Assembly (NCBI GenBank): GCA_028291365.1
Contig: JAQGIE010000055.1
Span: forward strand, 1 to 33,829
Source of the DNA: Rhodospirillales bacterium
GTDB lineage: Bacteria; Pseudomonadota; Alphaproteobacteria; BOG-932; Roseiterribacteraceae
Reading direction: 5' to 3'
Length of the DNA: 33,829 nucleotides
Numbering within the stretch: position 1 is the first letter of the stretch; each line of letters opens with the position of its first letter. A program made the position numbers and the translations under genes. Positions 24,558 to 33,398 of this stretch are shown in pieces. The notes under the pieces were generated by a model. The model was not told the origin of the DNA, made no database searches, and was given only the letters and a program-made list of their open reading frames with translations.

Positions 24558-26114
24558 TTGCTGAAAATCGGAGTTGACGTCGGCGGAACAAACACCGACG
24601 CGGTCCTGCTGGACGACAACCGCCTGGTTGCTTCTTTCAAAACCACCACGACGGCGGACGTCGAGACGGGCGTGCGCGACGCGATCACGACGCTCCTCCG
24701 CGCCCAGGCGCTGGATGTCGATGCAGTCGACGCGGTGATGATCGGCACCACGCAATTCACCAATGCGTTCATCGAGCGAAGCCGCCTGACGCCGGTCGGC
24801 GTGATCCGCATCGGCGCACCTGCCACGACCGGCATTCCGCCGCTCTACGGCTGGCCTCGCGAGCTGCTGGACGTGGTCGGTGCAAACCGGATCATCGTCG
24901 GCGGCGGCTATGAATTCGACGGTCGCGAGCTGGCGCCGTTGGACGAAGCGGCGGTGGCGAAGGCGGCGCAGGCCTTTCGCCGGCAGGGCATCGGCGCGAT
25001 CGCAATCTCCTGCTGCTTTGCGCCGGTGAACACCGCAATGGAGCATCGCGCCGCCGAGATCGTGCGCAACGAAATTCCCGACGCCAAGCTGTCGCTGTCC
25101 AGCTCCTTTGGCCGCATCGGCCTGATCGAACGCGAAAATGCGGCGACGATGAATGCGAGCCTCAGCGCGCTGGCCGAACGCGTGGTCGGTTCGTTCCGGC
25201 TTGCGATGAAGAAGATCGGCCTCAAGGCGCCGTTCTACATCAGCCAGAACGATGGAACGCTGATGACCGCCGACGACGTCGAGCGGCATCCGGTTCTGAC
25301 CTTCGCGTCGGGCCCGACCAACAGCATGCGCGGCGCTGCGTTCCTGTCGGGGCTGCGCGACGCCATCGTGCTCGATATCGGCGGCACGACCGCCGACGTC
25401 GGTCAGATCGTCAACGCCTTCCCGCGCGAATCCGCGGTCGCGGTCGATATCGGCGGCGTGCGCACCAACTTTCGCATGCCTGATCTCGTTTCGCGGGGCC
25501 TTGGGGGCGGCAGTCTGGTGACCACAGCGGACGGGATTCGTGTCGGGCCGCGGTCGGTCGGCTTCGAGCTGACCAACAAAGCGCTGGTCTTCGGTGGCGA
25601 CGTGTTGACCGCGACGGACATCGCGGTTGCGGCCGGTGCTGCCGATATCGGCGACAAGTCTCGCGTCGCCCATCTGCCCCCGTCGCTGATCGAGGCCGCG
25701 CTGGCCGAGATCCATCGCCTGGCCGACGAAGCGATCGACCAGATCAAGACCAACAGCAAGCAGGTGCCCGTCGTGCTGGTCGGCGGCGGCAGCGTGCTGA
25801 TCTCGCGTGCGCTGGCTTCGGCGCCCGATATTCGGCGGCCCGACAATTACTCGGTGGCGAACGCGGTCGGTGCCGCGATCGCGCAGGTCGGCGGTGAAGT
25901 CGACAGCGTGTTTTCGTACGAGGCGAGGGGGCGAGATGCCGTGCTCAGCGCGGCGAAAGAAGACGCACGCCGGCGCGCGGCGGATGCGGGGGCCGCGCTG
26001 GACACCGTTCGGATCGTCGAGATCGAAGAGGTTCCGCTTGCCTATCTTCCTGGCAGGTCGGTGCGGGTGCGGGTCAAGGCGGTCGGTGATCTCCGCGCCG
26101 CCGGCGGCCGCTGA
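24558..26114 (+). CDS. Hydantoinase/oxoprolinase family protein (HyuA-like, short form)
   Basis: This 518-aa protein has the ATPase-like actin/hexokinase fold of HyuA/oxoprolinase: GVDVGGTNTDAVLLDD at 5-20, GTTQFTNAFIERS near 62-75, a second phosphate loop VLDIGGTTADVGQI near 270-284 and VLVGGGSVLIS near 400-412. Family members open 5-membered cyclic amides (hydantoins, oxoproline, N-methylhydantoin) with ATP. Standard HyuA proteins are about 690 aa; this one belongs to the shorter kind paired with DUF917 rather than with a HyuB subunit. No hyuB is present. The start is TTG 24558, with GGGAGACGGAG just upstream; the frame is open further upstream into the permease but the conserved fold starts here. 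DUF917 follows after 30 bp. Confidence 0.88.
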   Translation: MLKIGVDVGGTNTDAVLLDDNRLVASFKTTTTADVETGVRDAITTLLRAQALDVDAVDAVMIGTTQFTNAFIERSRLTPVGVIRIGAPATTGIPPLYGWPRELLDVVGANRIIVGGGYEFDGRELAPLDEAAVAKAAQAFRRQGIGAIAISCCFAPVNTAMEHRAAEIVRNEIPDAKLSLSSSFGRIGLIERENAATMNASLSALAERVVGSFRLAMKKIGLKAPFYISQNDGTLMTADDVERHPVLTFASGPTNSMRGAAFLSGLRDAIVLDIGGTTADVGQIVNAFPRESAVAVDIGGVRTNFRMPDLVSRGLGGGSLVTTADGIRVGPRSVGFELTNKALVFGGDVLTATDIAVAAGAADIGDKSRVAHLPPSLIEAALAEIHRLADEAIDQIKTNSKQVPVVLVGGGSVLISRALASAPDIRRPDNYSVANAVGAAIAQVGGEVDSVFSYEARGRDAVLSAAKEDARRRAADAGAALDTVRIVEIEEVPLAYLPGRSVRVRVKAVGDLRAAGGR

Positions 26115-26144
26115 CGCCGCCGCAAATCAATCTGGAGAACGAGC

Positions 26145-27266
26145 ATGGATATCACGCTTGCGGACATCGCGCCGTTGAGCCTCGGCGCCGCCATTCTGGG
26201 TACCGGCGGCGGCGGCGATCCCTATATCGGCCATCTCGCGCTACGGCATCTGATCGAGCAGACGGCGCCGCCGACCGTGATCGACGTCGACAGTCTTGCC
26301 GACGATGCGTTCGTCATCACGGTCGGAATGACCGGCTCGCCATCCGTGATGCTCGAGAAGCTTGTCGACAGGAGCTTCGCCGACGCCGCGGTGCGCCGTT
26401 TCGAGCGCCTGGTCGGGCGCCGTGCCGATGCGGTGCTTCCAGTCGAGATCGGCGGCGTAAATTCGCTCGTGCCGCTGATGACCTCCTGCGTGACCGGACT
26501 TCCCGTGCTGGATGCCGACGGCATGGGCCGGGCCTTTCCGACGCTCGACCGCACCAGCTTCGGGATCGCCGGCGTCTCGCCGTTCCCGGTCGTGACGATC
26601 AACGAACGCCACGACACGGTCATCGTCGAAGCGACCAGCCATGAACGCGGCGAGCGAATTTCGCGCGGCGCTCTCGTGCCGATGGGTGCGTCGGGCAGCT
26701 GCGCGCTGTATCCGATGACGGGCCGCGAAGCCAAGGAAACAACCGTCCGCGGGACGATGTCGCTGGCGCTTGCCCTCGGCCGTGCGGTCGAGGCTGCACG
26801 CGCGGCCAAGGCCGATCCGTTTGAGGCCATCCTCGCCACCGTTGCGTCGGCCAAGCCGAAGATCTTTGGGCGTGTGCTGTTCGAGGGAAAGATCACCGAC
26901 ATCACGCGCGAGACGATCGGCGGATACAATATCGGCACCGGCATCCTGTCGAGCGGCGGCGAGGATGACGCCACGTTCGGCTTCCAGAACGAGCTCCTGT
27001 ACCTGAAACAGGGCAGCGAACTGCTCGCCATCGTGCCCGATCTGATCTGTTTCCTCGACAGCGAGACCGCGCAGCCCGCGATGTGCGAAACGTTGCGCTA
27101 TGGCCAGCGCATCACTGCGATGGGCTTCGCCGCCACCTCGCATTTCCGGACAGCGGCGGGGCTCGCGGCGACGGGACCGGCCTCGTTCGGGCTGCGCGAA
27201 TCCTACGTCGAAATCGAGCGGCTCGGTCGGCAGACGCCTGCAGCTGCAACCGCCTCGGCCAGGTAG
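26145..27266 (+). CDS. DUF917 family protein
   Basis: This 373-aa protein opens with the hallmark glycine-rich LGTGGGGDPYIG (18-29). It continues with VLPVEIGGVNSLVPL and VLDADGMGRAFPTL, then a C-terminal domain with GGYNIGTGILSSGGEDDA and a conserved FQNELLYL segment. DUF917 (PF06032), now also called the S-methyl thiohydantoin desulfurase domain, is regularly encoded beside HyuA-like genes, and the two probably form one enzyme. GGAGAACGAGC before the ATG is a good ribosome-binding site. Cytoplasmic. The exact reaction on the substrate of this locus is unknown. Confidence 0.88.
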   Translation: MDITLADIAPLSLGAAILGTGGGGDPYIGHLALRHLIEQTAPPTVIDVDSLADDAFVITVGMTGSPSVMLEKLVDRSFADAAVRRFERLVGRRADAVLPVEIGGVNSLVPLMTSCVTGLPVLDADGMGRAFPTLDRTSFGIAGVSPFPVVTINERHDTVIVEATSHERGERISRGALVPMGASGSCALYPMTGREAKETTVRGTMSLALALGRAVEAARAAKADPFEAILATVASAKPKIFGRVLFEGKITDITRETIGGYNIGTGILSSGGEDDATFGFQNELLYLKQGSELLAIVPDLICFLDSETAQPAMCETLRYGQRITAMGFAATSHFRTAAGLAATGPASFGLRESYVEIERLGRQTPAAATASAR

Positions 27267-27287
27267 CAGCTTCGGAGTTCCCGCGAC

Positions 27288-28241
27288 ATGCACCGCGAAC
27301 ACGACGACACGCTGTTGCCGTGCGCCTTCATCAACCTGGGCGGCACGATCGGCGAAAGATACGACCGCGAGGGGGGCCTGCATCGTGTGCCGGGCGGTGC
27401 CTTGCTCGATGCCGCCGGACTGCCGGCGCACTGGCCGGTTCACGACCTGGCGCAGATCGACAGCGTGGAGTTGACGTTCGGCGTGCTGTTCGCCGCGTCG
27501 GACATCATCGCGGCGGATGCACGAAGCCGTGGCTTCATCCTCTGTTGCGGCACCGACCTGCTGGAAGAGATCGCGTTCGCCGCTTCGCTTCTGCTTCCGC
27601 TCGACCGCGCAATCGTGATCACGGCGGCATCGGTGCCGTTCTCGGAGCCTGGAACGGACGGACCGGCCAATCTTCGGCGGGCAGCGACGCTACTCGCGCA
27701 GGGCGGCGCCGGCAGACTCTACGTGCTGATGGGCGACATGATCTTCGATGCCGCCGGGCTGGTGAAACTCGAGCCGCAAAGCATCGCGCCGTTCGGCGCG
27801 ACGGCAGGTGCTGCCGGGCGTTTCCGCGCCGACGCCGCGATCCTGTCCGGAGGGACGAGGCCGGAAGACGGTTTTCGTGATCTCACCAGCGCGGACTGCA
27901 CGGCGCGGGTCGCAATCGTCACCGAATGTCTGGACGGGTGCGAAGATGCGTTTCCCGATCCCGCGCGCCTGGACGGCCTCGTCGTTGCCGGCGCTGGTCC
28001 CGGCGGCTTGCGTGAGCGCACCCGCACGATGCTGCGCGAACGCTACCTGCCGCGAATGCCGGTCGTGCTGTCGACGCGGTGCCCGTTTGGCTTCACCGTC
28101 AACCCGCATGTGGCCAAACACGCGCAGCGCCAAGCGCGGCAGGACGGCTTCCTGCTCGACGAATATGCCGGGCTCAACGCGCTACAGGCGCGCGTCCGGC
28201 TGATTCTGGAGATCGGACGGCAGCGGAAGATGTCGGCTTGA
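27288..28241 (+). CDS. Asparaginase-fold amidohydrolase
   Basis: This 317-aa protein has the type I/II asparaginase layout with all known catalytic positions: T20 in NLGGTIG, Y25, S59 (DSVELT), T89-D90 in CCGTDLLEEIAFAASLLLP and K160 in DAAGLVKLEP. VITAASVPFSEPGTDGPANL matches the VLTGAMRP...DGxxNL region. The residue before GTD is Cys instead of the usual His, and the overall sequence is distant from housekeeping asparaginases. No signal peptide, so it is cytoplasmic. In this operon it may hydrolyse a side-chain or ring-derived amide of the imported compound rather than asparagine. It lies 21 bp after the DUF917 gene and ends 15 bp from the convergent luxR stop. Confidence 0.8.
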   Translation: MHREHDDTLLPCAFINLGGTIGERYDREGGLHRVPGGALLDAAGLPAHWPVHDLAQIDSVELTFGVLFAASDIIAADARSRGFILCCGTDLLEEIAFAASLLLPLDRAIVITAASVPFSEPGTDGPANLRRAATLLAQGGAGRLYVLMGDMIFDAAGLVKLEPQSIAPFGATAGAAGRFRADAAILSGGTRPEDGFRDLTSADCTARVAIVTECLDGCEDAFPDPARLDGLVVAGAGPGGLRERTRTMLRERYLPRMPVVLSTRCPFGFTVNPHVAKHAQRQARQDGFLLDEYAGLNALQARVRLILEIGRQRKMSA

Positions 28242-28256
28242 AGCGCGGCGCGCGTA

Positions 28257-30959
28257 TCACTCCAAGGTCATGCGCTCGGCGACTGCAGCTGCCATGGTGC
28301 GACTGTCGACGCCGAGTTTGCGGAAGACGTTCTTGAGATGAAACTTGACCGCGTTCTCCGTGAGGCCGAGCGAACGGGCGATCATCTTGTTCGATCCGCC
28401 CTGCCGCAGATGCACCAGGATCTCGCGCTCGCGCGCGGTGAGCTGCTCGCCATTGTCCTTCGCTTTCCCGGTGGCGATGATGCGCAGGATCAGCCCGGAC
28501 ACGAAATTGGCCTGCGGCGGCGCCAGGTTGATCATCTCCGACCGTTGAAAGTCGCGCAGCAGCCGCAGCATACGCGCGTCGAACTCGAAGAAGGGCTGCA
28601 CGATCTCCTCGGTCGTCGCCAGATCGAGCGCGTCGCCCAGCGCGAGCCGCGCACGTTCGGCGTCGCCGAGCGCGGCGCAGGCGAATGCTTTGAGGATGTT
28701 GGCGCGGATCTGCGCCGGCACACGGCTCGCGGTCTGGCAACGCTCGATCATCGCCTGCGCCAGCTCCAGCGCGTCACCGGCGCGGCCTTCGTGCAACGCC
28801 AGAAGGCAATGCACCGGCATCGCAAAATCCTGCTCGAGCCATCCCGCATCCAGCGCGGGACCTGCCGCCGGCTTCGAGCCGGTCACCAGAAGCAGCGCGG
28901 CGTCCCACTGCTCGGCGTCGATGAACAGCCGCGCCTGCAGGCAGTCCAGCAGCCCCTCCACGCGCGTGAGCTCATGGTAGCGGGCGAGCCGTCTGCCACG
29001 CTCGATCGTGCGGATCGCGGCGTCCAGGCCTGAGGTCAAGAAAGCGATCCGTGCCGCGACATAGGTCGAGATGAAATATTGCTCGAAACAGCCCTCGGCG
29101 AGTTCCAGGCCGGCGAGGCCCAGCTGCGCGGCGCGCGCGGCGGCGGAGAGTTCGTTGCGCTCATACAGGAGCAATGCATCCACCGTATGCGCGATCGCCG
29201 CGTAGGCCGGGGCTTCGTCCGGCTGTCGCTTCAGAACGCGGCGCGCCTGTTCGAGACAGCTACCCGCGGCCGACAGCCTGCCCAGGAACAGATGGCAGAT
29301 CGCGAGCTGAACGGTCATGAAGAACCGTCCTTGCGCCGATCCGCCCCGGTCGAAAATCTGATCGGCGCGGTCGAGCGACTGTACTGCTTCGCTCAACTGG
29401 CCGCCGCGCATTTCCAGCCGACCCTGCACATTGTGCATCAGGCCCTCGAGCCACCAATCGGCGCCCGCGAGTCCCTCTTGCACCCGGCGGTGCGCATCCA
29501 GGTCGGCAAGTGTCGGGTTCGCATCGATGAAGCAGTGGCGCAAGCTTTCGACGATCAGCAGATCACGCGCCAGCGCCGTGTCGACGCTGTCGGGATCGAG
29601 CGAAGCCTGCAACTCCGCCAGGGCGCGTCCGGCCTCAGCGATGCTGCCCAGCTTGAGATTGATCGCGGTTTGGGCAGCCCGCAGCCTGGGACGTTGCCAG
29701 ACGATGTCGGACGGCAGGCTGTCGAGGAGCGAGCGCACGGCCGGCGCCCCGGTACGAATGCAGATCTCGACACAGCCTGCGTTCTCGACAAGTTCGATCG
29801 TGCGCGCCTGATCGCCGCTTTGCCTTGCGTGCTCGACCGCCTCGAACGGCAGACCGCTTCGCTCGAACCAGTTTGCCGCGCATGCATGCAGCCGGGCGGT
29901 GCGTTCCGACGGCAGATTGCGACGTTCGGCATCGAGGAACTCGGCGAAGATGCGGTGATGCCGATACCACTGGCCTTCGTCGTCCAGCTTCATGGTGAGG
30001 CCGTGCAACCCCCGCAAGGCTTCGATGAAGCTCGCCGAGTCGGAACGCTCGCGCACGGCATCGGCCAGCTCGGCGTTGAACCGCGCGCAGATCGAACTCT
30101 CGAGCAGGAACTGCTGCAGCTCCGGTGAAAGCCCGGCAAAGACCTCGGCCGCCAGATAGTCGGCCATGCCGTTGATCGAGCCGAGGAACGAGGATTGCAG
30201 CGACGCGAGCATGCCATTTGCCACCAGCCAAAGTCCGGCGAGCTGCAGCGCGATGGCCCATCCCTCGGTGATATCGGCGAGTTGCTCGATGTCGGCGTAG
30301 GGCATGGAAGCAGGCGCCATGAACGCGTGTGTTTCCGCGTGGCTGAAGCGAAGCTCTTCCTTGCCGAGCTCGATCAGCTGGCCTTGCGCGCGCAGCGCGA
30401 TGAGATTCAGCTTGGGGCGGGTCCGGCTGGACAGCGCGACATGCCAGTTCGCCGGCATGCGGCGCACGAGCACGTCGAGAAGCTCGGCCACCGTGCCGTC
30501 TTCGACAAAATGCCAGTCTTCAAAGAACAGCCATGTTTCTTGCGCGCTCTGTTCGCAGTGCGACAGCACTGTTTCGAGCAGCGCACCCGCGTCGTACGCC
30601 CCATCCCGCCGCAACTGTTGCGGGAGGTCGATGCCTGCATGCACGAGTGCCGAGATAATGCCCGCTACGAAGCGCTCGCGCGGGCGGTCGGCTTTCTCCA
30701 GACCGACCCACGCGGCGCGCGCGCCCGTGTCCAGCACAAATTTGCGCCATTGTGCCAGCAGAGTGGTCTTTCCGTAGCCGGCAGGCGCATGAACGATGAG
30801 CAGCCGACGGCGGCGCCTCTGATTGATCGCCGCAAGCAGTTCGGTGCGATCGATGAGCTGCGTCAAACAAGACGGCGGTGCGTGTTTCGCGCTGCTGAAA
30901 TGGCTGGGGATCGAAGCTCCAACAGCTTGCGCCGGCGATTGGACGAAGACTTGATGCAT
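28257..30959 (-). CDS. LuxR family, MalT-type ATP-dependent (STAND) regulator
   Basis: This 900-aa signal-integrating activator resembles MalT. It has a STAND NTPase with Walker A APAGYGKTTLL near 58-68 and Walker B-like WLFFEDWHFVED, a winged-helix segment, a long tetratricopeptide-like helical sensor region (about 350-800) and a C-terminal LuxR helix-turn-helix (LTAREREILVHLRQGGSNKM ... NAVKFHLKNVFRKLGV). Such proteins bind an inducer and ATP, oligomerise and activate neighbouring genes. It sits between the two plus-strand halves of the catabolic locus and is divergent from the TonB receptor. ATG 30959 is chosen; a GTG at 31013 would add 18 mostly unconserved residues. No good ribosome-binding site precedes the ATG, so a leaderless message is possible. 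Confidence 0.93.
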   Translation of the reverse strand: MHQVFVQSPAQAVGASIPSHFSSAKHAPPSCLTQLIDRTELLAAINQRRRRRLLIVHAPAGYGKTTLLAQWRKFVLDTGARAAWVGLEKADRPRERFVAGIISALVHAGIDLPQQLRRDGAYDAGALLETVLSHCEQSAQETWLFFEDWHFVEDGTVAELLDVLVRRMPANWHVALSSRTRPKLNLIALRAQGQLIELGKEELRFSHAETHAFMAPASMPYADIEQLADITEGWAIALQLAGLWLVANGMLASLQSSFLGSINGMADYLAAEVFAGLSPELQQFLLESSICARFNAELADAVRERSDSASFIEALRGLHGLTMKLDDEGQWYRHHRIFAEFLDAERRNLPSERTARLHACAANWFERSGLPFEAVEHARQSGDQARTIELVENAGCVEICIRTGAPAVRSLLDSLPSDIVWQRPRLRAAQTAINLKLGSIAEAGRALAELQASLDPDSVDTALARDLLIVESLRHCFIDANPTLADLDAHRRVQEGLAGADWWLEGLMHNVQGRLEMRGGQLSEAVQSLDRADQIFDRGGSAQGRFFMTVQLAICHLFLGRLSAAGSCLEQARRVLKRQPDEAPAYAAIAHTVDALLLYERNELSAAARAAQLGLAGLELAEGCFEQYFISTYVAARIAFLTSGLDAAIRTIERGRRLARYHELTRVEGLLDCLQARLFIDAEQWDAALLLVTGSKPAAGPALDAGWLEQDFAMPVHCLLALHEGRAGDALELAQAMIERCQTASRVPAQIRANILKAFACAALGDAERARLALGDALDLATTEEIVQPFFEFDARMLRLLRDFQRSEMINLAPPQANFVSGLILRIIATGKAKDNGEQLTAREREILVHLRQGGSNKMIARSLGLTENAVKFHLKNVFRKLGVDSRTMAAAVAERMTLE

Positions 30960-30977
30960 CCCGCAACATGATGCATC
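30952..30977. repeat. Direct repeat of palindromic TGATGCATC over the luxR start
   Basis: TGATGCATC occurs at 30952-30960 and 30969-30977, 17 bp apart. Each contains the perfect 8-bp palindrome GATGCATC. One copy covers the luxR ATG and the other overlaps a possible -10 (CATCAT on the minus strand, 30973-30968). This is a candidate autoregulatory operator. Confidence 0.45.
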
Positions 30978-30996
30978 GCAGTCATGTGCCTCACAA
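30968..30996 (-). promoter_or_regulatory. Possible luxR promoter
   Basis: On the minus strand TTGTGA (30996-30991) and CATCAT (30973-30968) are separated by 17 bp, each 4/6 to consensus. The predicted transcription start is within a few bases of ATG 30959, which would make the mRNA leaderless and agrees with the missing ribosome-binding site. Confidence 0.25.
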
Positions 30997-31060
30997 GATG
31001 GCTGCTGCCGCACCCACGCGCATGCGTGTCAACGTGCCTGCCCACGCGGAGGGTCGCGGG

Positions 31061-31123
31061 CTACCCCAATTCGGCGGCGTCTCTACTCTTCGTCCAGGTC
31101 GCCCATGCGCAAACGGGGGGTAG
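31061..31123 (+). promoter_or_regulatory. Putative activator boxes before the TonB receptor gene
   Basis: CTACCCC (31061-31067) and CTACTCTTC (31083-31091), followed by GGGGTAG (31117-31123), the inverse of the first box. They lie about 30 to 95 bp upstream of the -10 candidate, a usual place for MalT-type activator sites. CTACTCTTC is repeated before the permease operon at 23033. Confidence 0.45.
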
Positions 31124-31154
31124 CGTTCAACCCACAAGAAGCACGGCCGCCCCG

Positions 31155-31160
31155 TATAAA
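31155..31160 (+). promoter_or_regulatory. -10 candidate of the TonB receptor gene
   Basis: TATAAA (in CCCGTATAAAACGG) lies 30 bp before the ATG. No recognisable -35 lies 16-18 bp upstream (CCACAA at the 17-bp position), which fits an activator-dependent promoter served by the CTACCCC/CTACTCTTC boxes. Confidence 0.4.
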
Positions 31161-31189
31161 ACGGTGGCGCAACAACGGGGATCTGAACG

Positions 31190-33370
31190 ATGCGGAACCA
31201 GAAGGCGCGTTCGTCGCGCTGCCGTAATTTCGTGACCGGCGCAGCGTTGGTGGCACTTTCAAGTACTGGCTTCGCACAACCGGCACGCGCAGCAGAGTCC
31301 GAGCAACTCGTCGAGGTCGTCGTCACGGCGCAAAAGCGCGCGGAAAATCTGCAGCGCGTTCCGCTGGCGGTTACGGCATTCTCGGCGACGATGCTCGAGG
31401 ACAAGCAGATCACCAGCGCGTTCGATCTCGCCCAATATACGCCGAACGTGCAGTTCAGCGGTGTCGGTGCGGCGTCGGCGTCGGCGGGCGCCTTCTATAT
31501 CCGCGGCGTCGGGCAGTTCAACATGCACGCCACCTCCGACCCGGCGGTCGGCGTCTATCTCGACGGCGTCTATATCGCGCGCTCGGTCGGATCGAATTTC
31601 GATCTCGGCGATGTTGCCCAGGTCGAAGTGCTCAAAGGTCCGCAAGGCACGCTGTTCGGTCGCAATACGATCACCGGTGCCGTGTCGATCACGACCAAGC
31701 GGCCGACGTTTGAGTCGGGCGGCAGCGCCGACCTGACCGTCGGCAGCATCGACCAGGTGCTGGCGCGCGCCACGGTCAACGCGCCGCTGGTCGACGGCAA
31801 GCTTGCTGCGCGGTTCACGATCATGGGCAACGAGCGCGCCGCCTGGGGTACCGAGATCGACTCGAAAGGCAAGGTCTGGAACCTCGGCGATGCGCAGCGG
31901 ATGGGTGGGCGCGCGCAATTGCTCTGGCAGGTCTCCGACGATCTCGACGTGCTGTTTTCCGGCGACGGAACGCGCTCGCGCGGCCACTCGACGCCGGGTG
32001 GATTGACCGCCTTCACGCCGTCCGCGACCTCGAACGCGTTCAACGCCACGTCGCCGGTCAAGGTCGGCCCGCAATGGCTGGTCCAGGGCTACACGTCGTT
32101 CCTCAACATCGTGCCCAACGACAATGTCGATACGGCCGGCGCTTCGATGACGGTGACCTGGAAGCCGCGCGACGTCACGATCAAGGCGATTTCGGCGTAT
32201 CGCCAACAATACGCGCAGACGGCGCAGGATTTCGGCGGCGTGCCGGTGTCCTGGATCACGCAGCAGATGACGCAGACGCAATGGCAGATCAGCCAGGAAT
32301 TGCAGGCGACCGGCGACCTGCTCAACGGCCGGCTGAAATATACCGGCGGCCTCTATTACTTCGAAGAGAAGTCGCACAACGACACCTGGGCCGGGCTGTT
32401 CGGCTCCGACCTGGTGATCCCGGCGACCAATTCGGTGCGCAGCGCGTCGGCCTACGGCCAGGCGACGTACGACTTGACCGACAAGCTCAGCATCACCGGC
32501 GGTGCCCGCTACACCGAAGAGCGCAAATCCATTCGCGTGCAGACGACGCTGGGCGGCGCGGTCGTGCTGCCGGACAGTTCGGCGAGCGCGAAATTCCACT
32601 CGGTGACCCCGATGGCCAATATCAAGTATCAATGGACCGACGATGTGATGACCTACGCGTCGATCGCGCGCGGCTTCCGCAGCGGCGGCTTCAATGCGCA
32701 GCCGTTTTCGACCACGGACCTGATCCCGACCAATCCGGAAAAGACGACGACCTACGAAGTCGGCGCCAAACTGACCGGCTTCAACAACCGCGTTCGGCTG
32801 AACCTGGCCGCGTTCTATAACGACTATACCGACATCCAGCTCGGTGCGACGACGCTGACCAACGGCGTCTTCGTCTATCGCAACGCCAATGCGGCCACCG
32901 CGACGATCTATGGCGGCGAAATGGAACTCACCGGCGTGATCGCACCCGGACTGGAGGCGTATCTGAACGGCTCCTACCTGCATTCGAAGATCGCGCCGGT
33001 GGCCGGCTTCACCTTCGGCAATACGCAGCTGCCGTCGGCGCCGAAATTCATGGTCCAGGCCGGCGTGAAATATGCGTTCTCGCTGAAAAACCAGGGCACG
33101 CTGACATTGGACGCGGATACCAACTTCCGCACCGGTGCCTGGCCGCAGTTCAACCCGTCCGCCGCGTCGCGCCAGCCGGCTTATGCGCTGTTCAACGCAC
33201 GCAGCATCTTCGAGCCGCTCGGTTCACCGTGGACTTTCAGCATCTGGGCCAAGAACCTCACCGACAAGAAGTACACGAATTTCGGGCAGACCTCGGGCAG
33301 CGGCGACGTCACGGTGGGCTGGTTCGGGCGGCCGCGTGAAGTCGGTGCAACCGCTGCAGTCAAGTTCTAA
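31190..33370 (+). CDS. TonB-dependent outer-membrane receptor
   Basis: This 726-aa protein has a signal peptide (1-34, ending ARA), a TonB box EVVVTAQ at 42-48, a plug domain with VPLAVTAFSA, FYIRGVGQ, VGVYLDGVYIARS and VEVLKGPQGTLFGRNTITGAV, and a 22-strand-type barrel ending in the terminal Phe (GATAAVKF). The barrel signature FRSGGFNAQPF and the NLTDKKYTNFG segment fit the large receptor group found in sphingomonads and caulobacters. These import siderophores, but also sugars, peptides and other nutrients. Position next to the LuxR regulator and the hydantoin-type genes suggests uptake of this locus's substrate, not necessarily iron. No adjacent FecIR-type genes. Confidence 0.94.
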   Translation: MRNQKARSSRCRNFVTGAALVALSSTGFAQPARAAESEQLVEVVVTAQKRAENLQRVPLAVTAFSATMLEDKQITSAFDLAQYTPNVQFSGVGAASASAGAFYIRGVGQFNMHATSDPAVGVYLDGVYIARSVGSNFDLGDVAQVEVLKGPQGTLFGRNTITGAVSITTKRPTFESGGSADLTVGSIDQVLARATVNAPLVDGKLAARFTIMGNERAAWGTEIDSKGKVWNLGDAQRMGGRAQLLWQVSDDLDVLFSGDGTRSRGHSTPGGLTAFTPSATSNAFNATSPVKVGPQWLVQGYTSFLNIVPNDNVDTAGASMTVTWKPRDVTIKAISAYRQQYAQTAQDFGGVPVSWITQQMTQTQWQISQELQATGDLLNGRLKYTGGLYYFEEKSHNDTWAGLFGSDLVIPATNSVRSASAYGQATYDLTDKLSITGGARYTEERKSIRVQTTLGGAVVLPDSSASAKFHSVTPMANIKYQWTDDVMTYASIARGFRSGGFNAQPFSTTDLIPTNPEKTTTYEVGAKLTGFNNRVRLNLAAFYNDYTDIQLGATTLTNGVFVYRNANAATATIYGGEMELTGVIAPGLEAYLNGSYLHSKIAPVAGFTFGNTQLPSAPKFMVQAGVKYAFSLKNQGTLTLDADTNFRTGAWPQFNPSAASRQPAYALFNARSIFEPLGSPWTFSIWAKNLTDKKYTNFGQTSGSGDVTVGWFGRPREVGATAAVKF

Positions 33371-33398
33371 GAAGCCAAGAAGCAGGGAAGCACGATCC

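Noticed and set aside
31259-32983. 574-codon open frame opposite the TonB receptor gene
   Set aside because: Composition is typical of antisense frames in GC-rich DNA and the receptor is clearly real.
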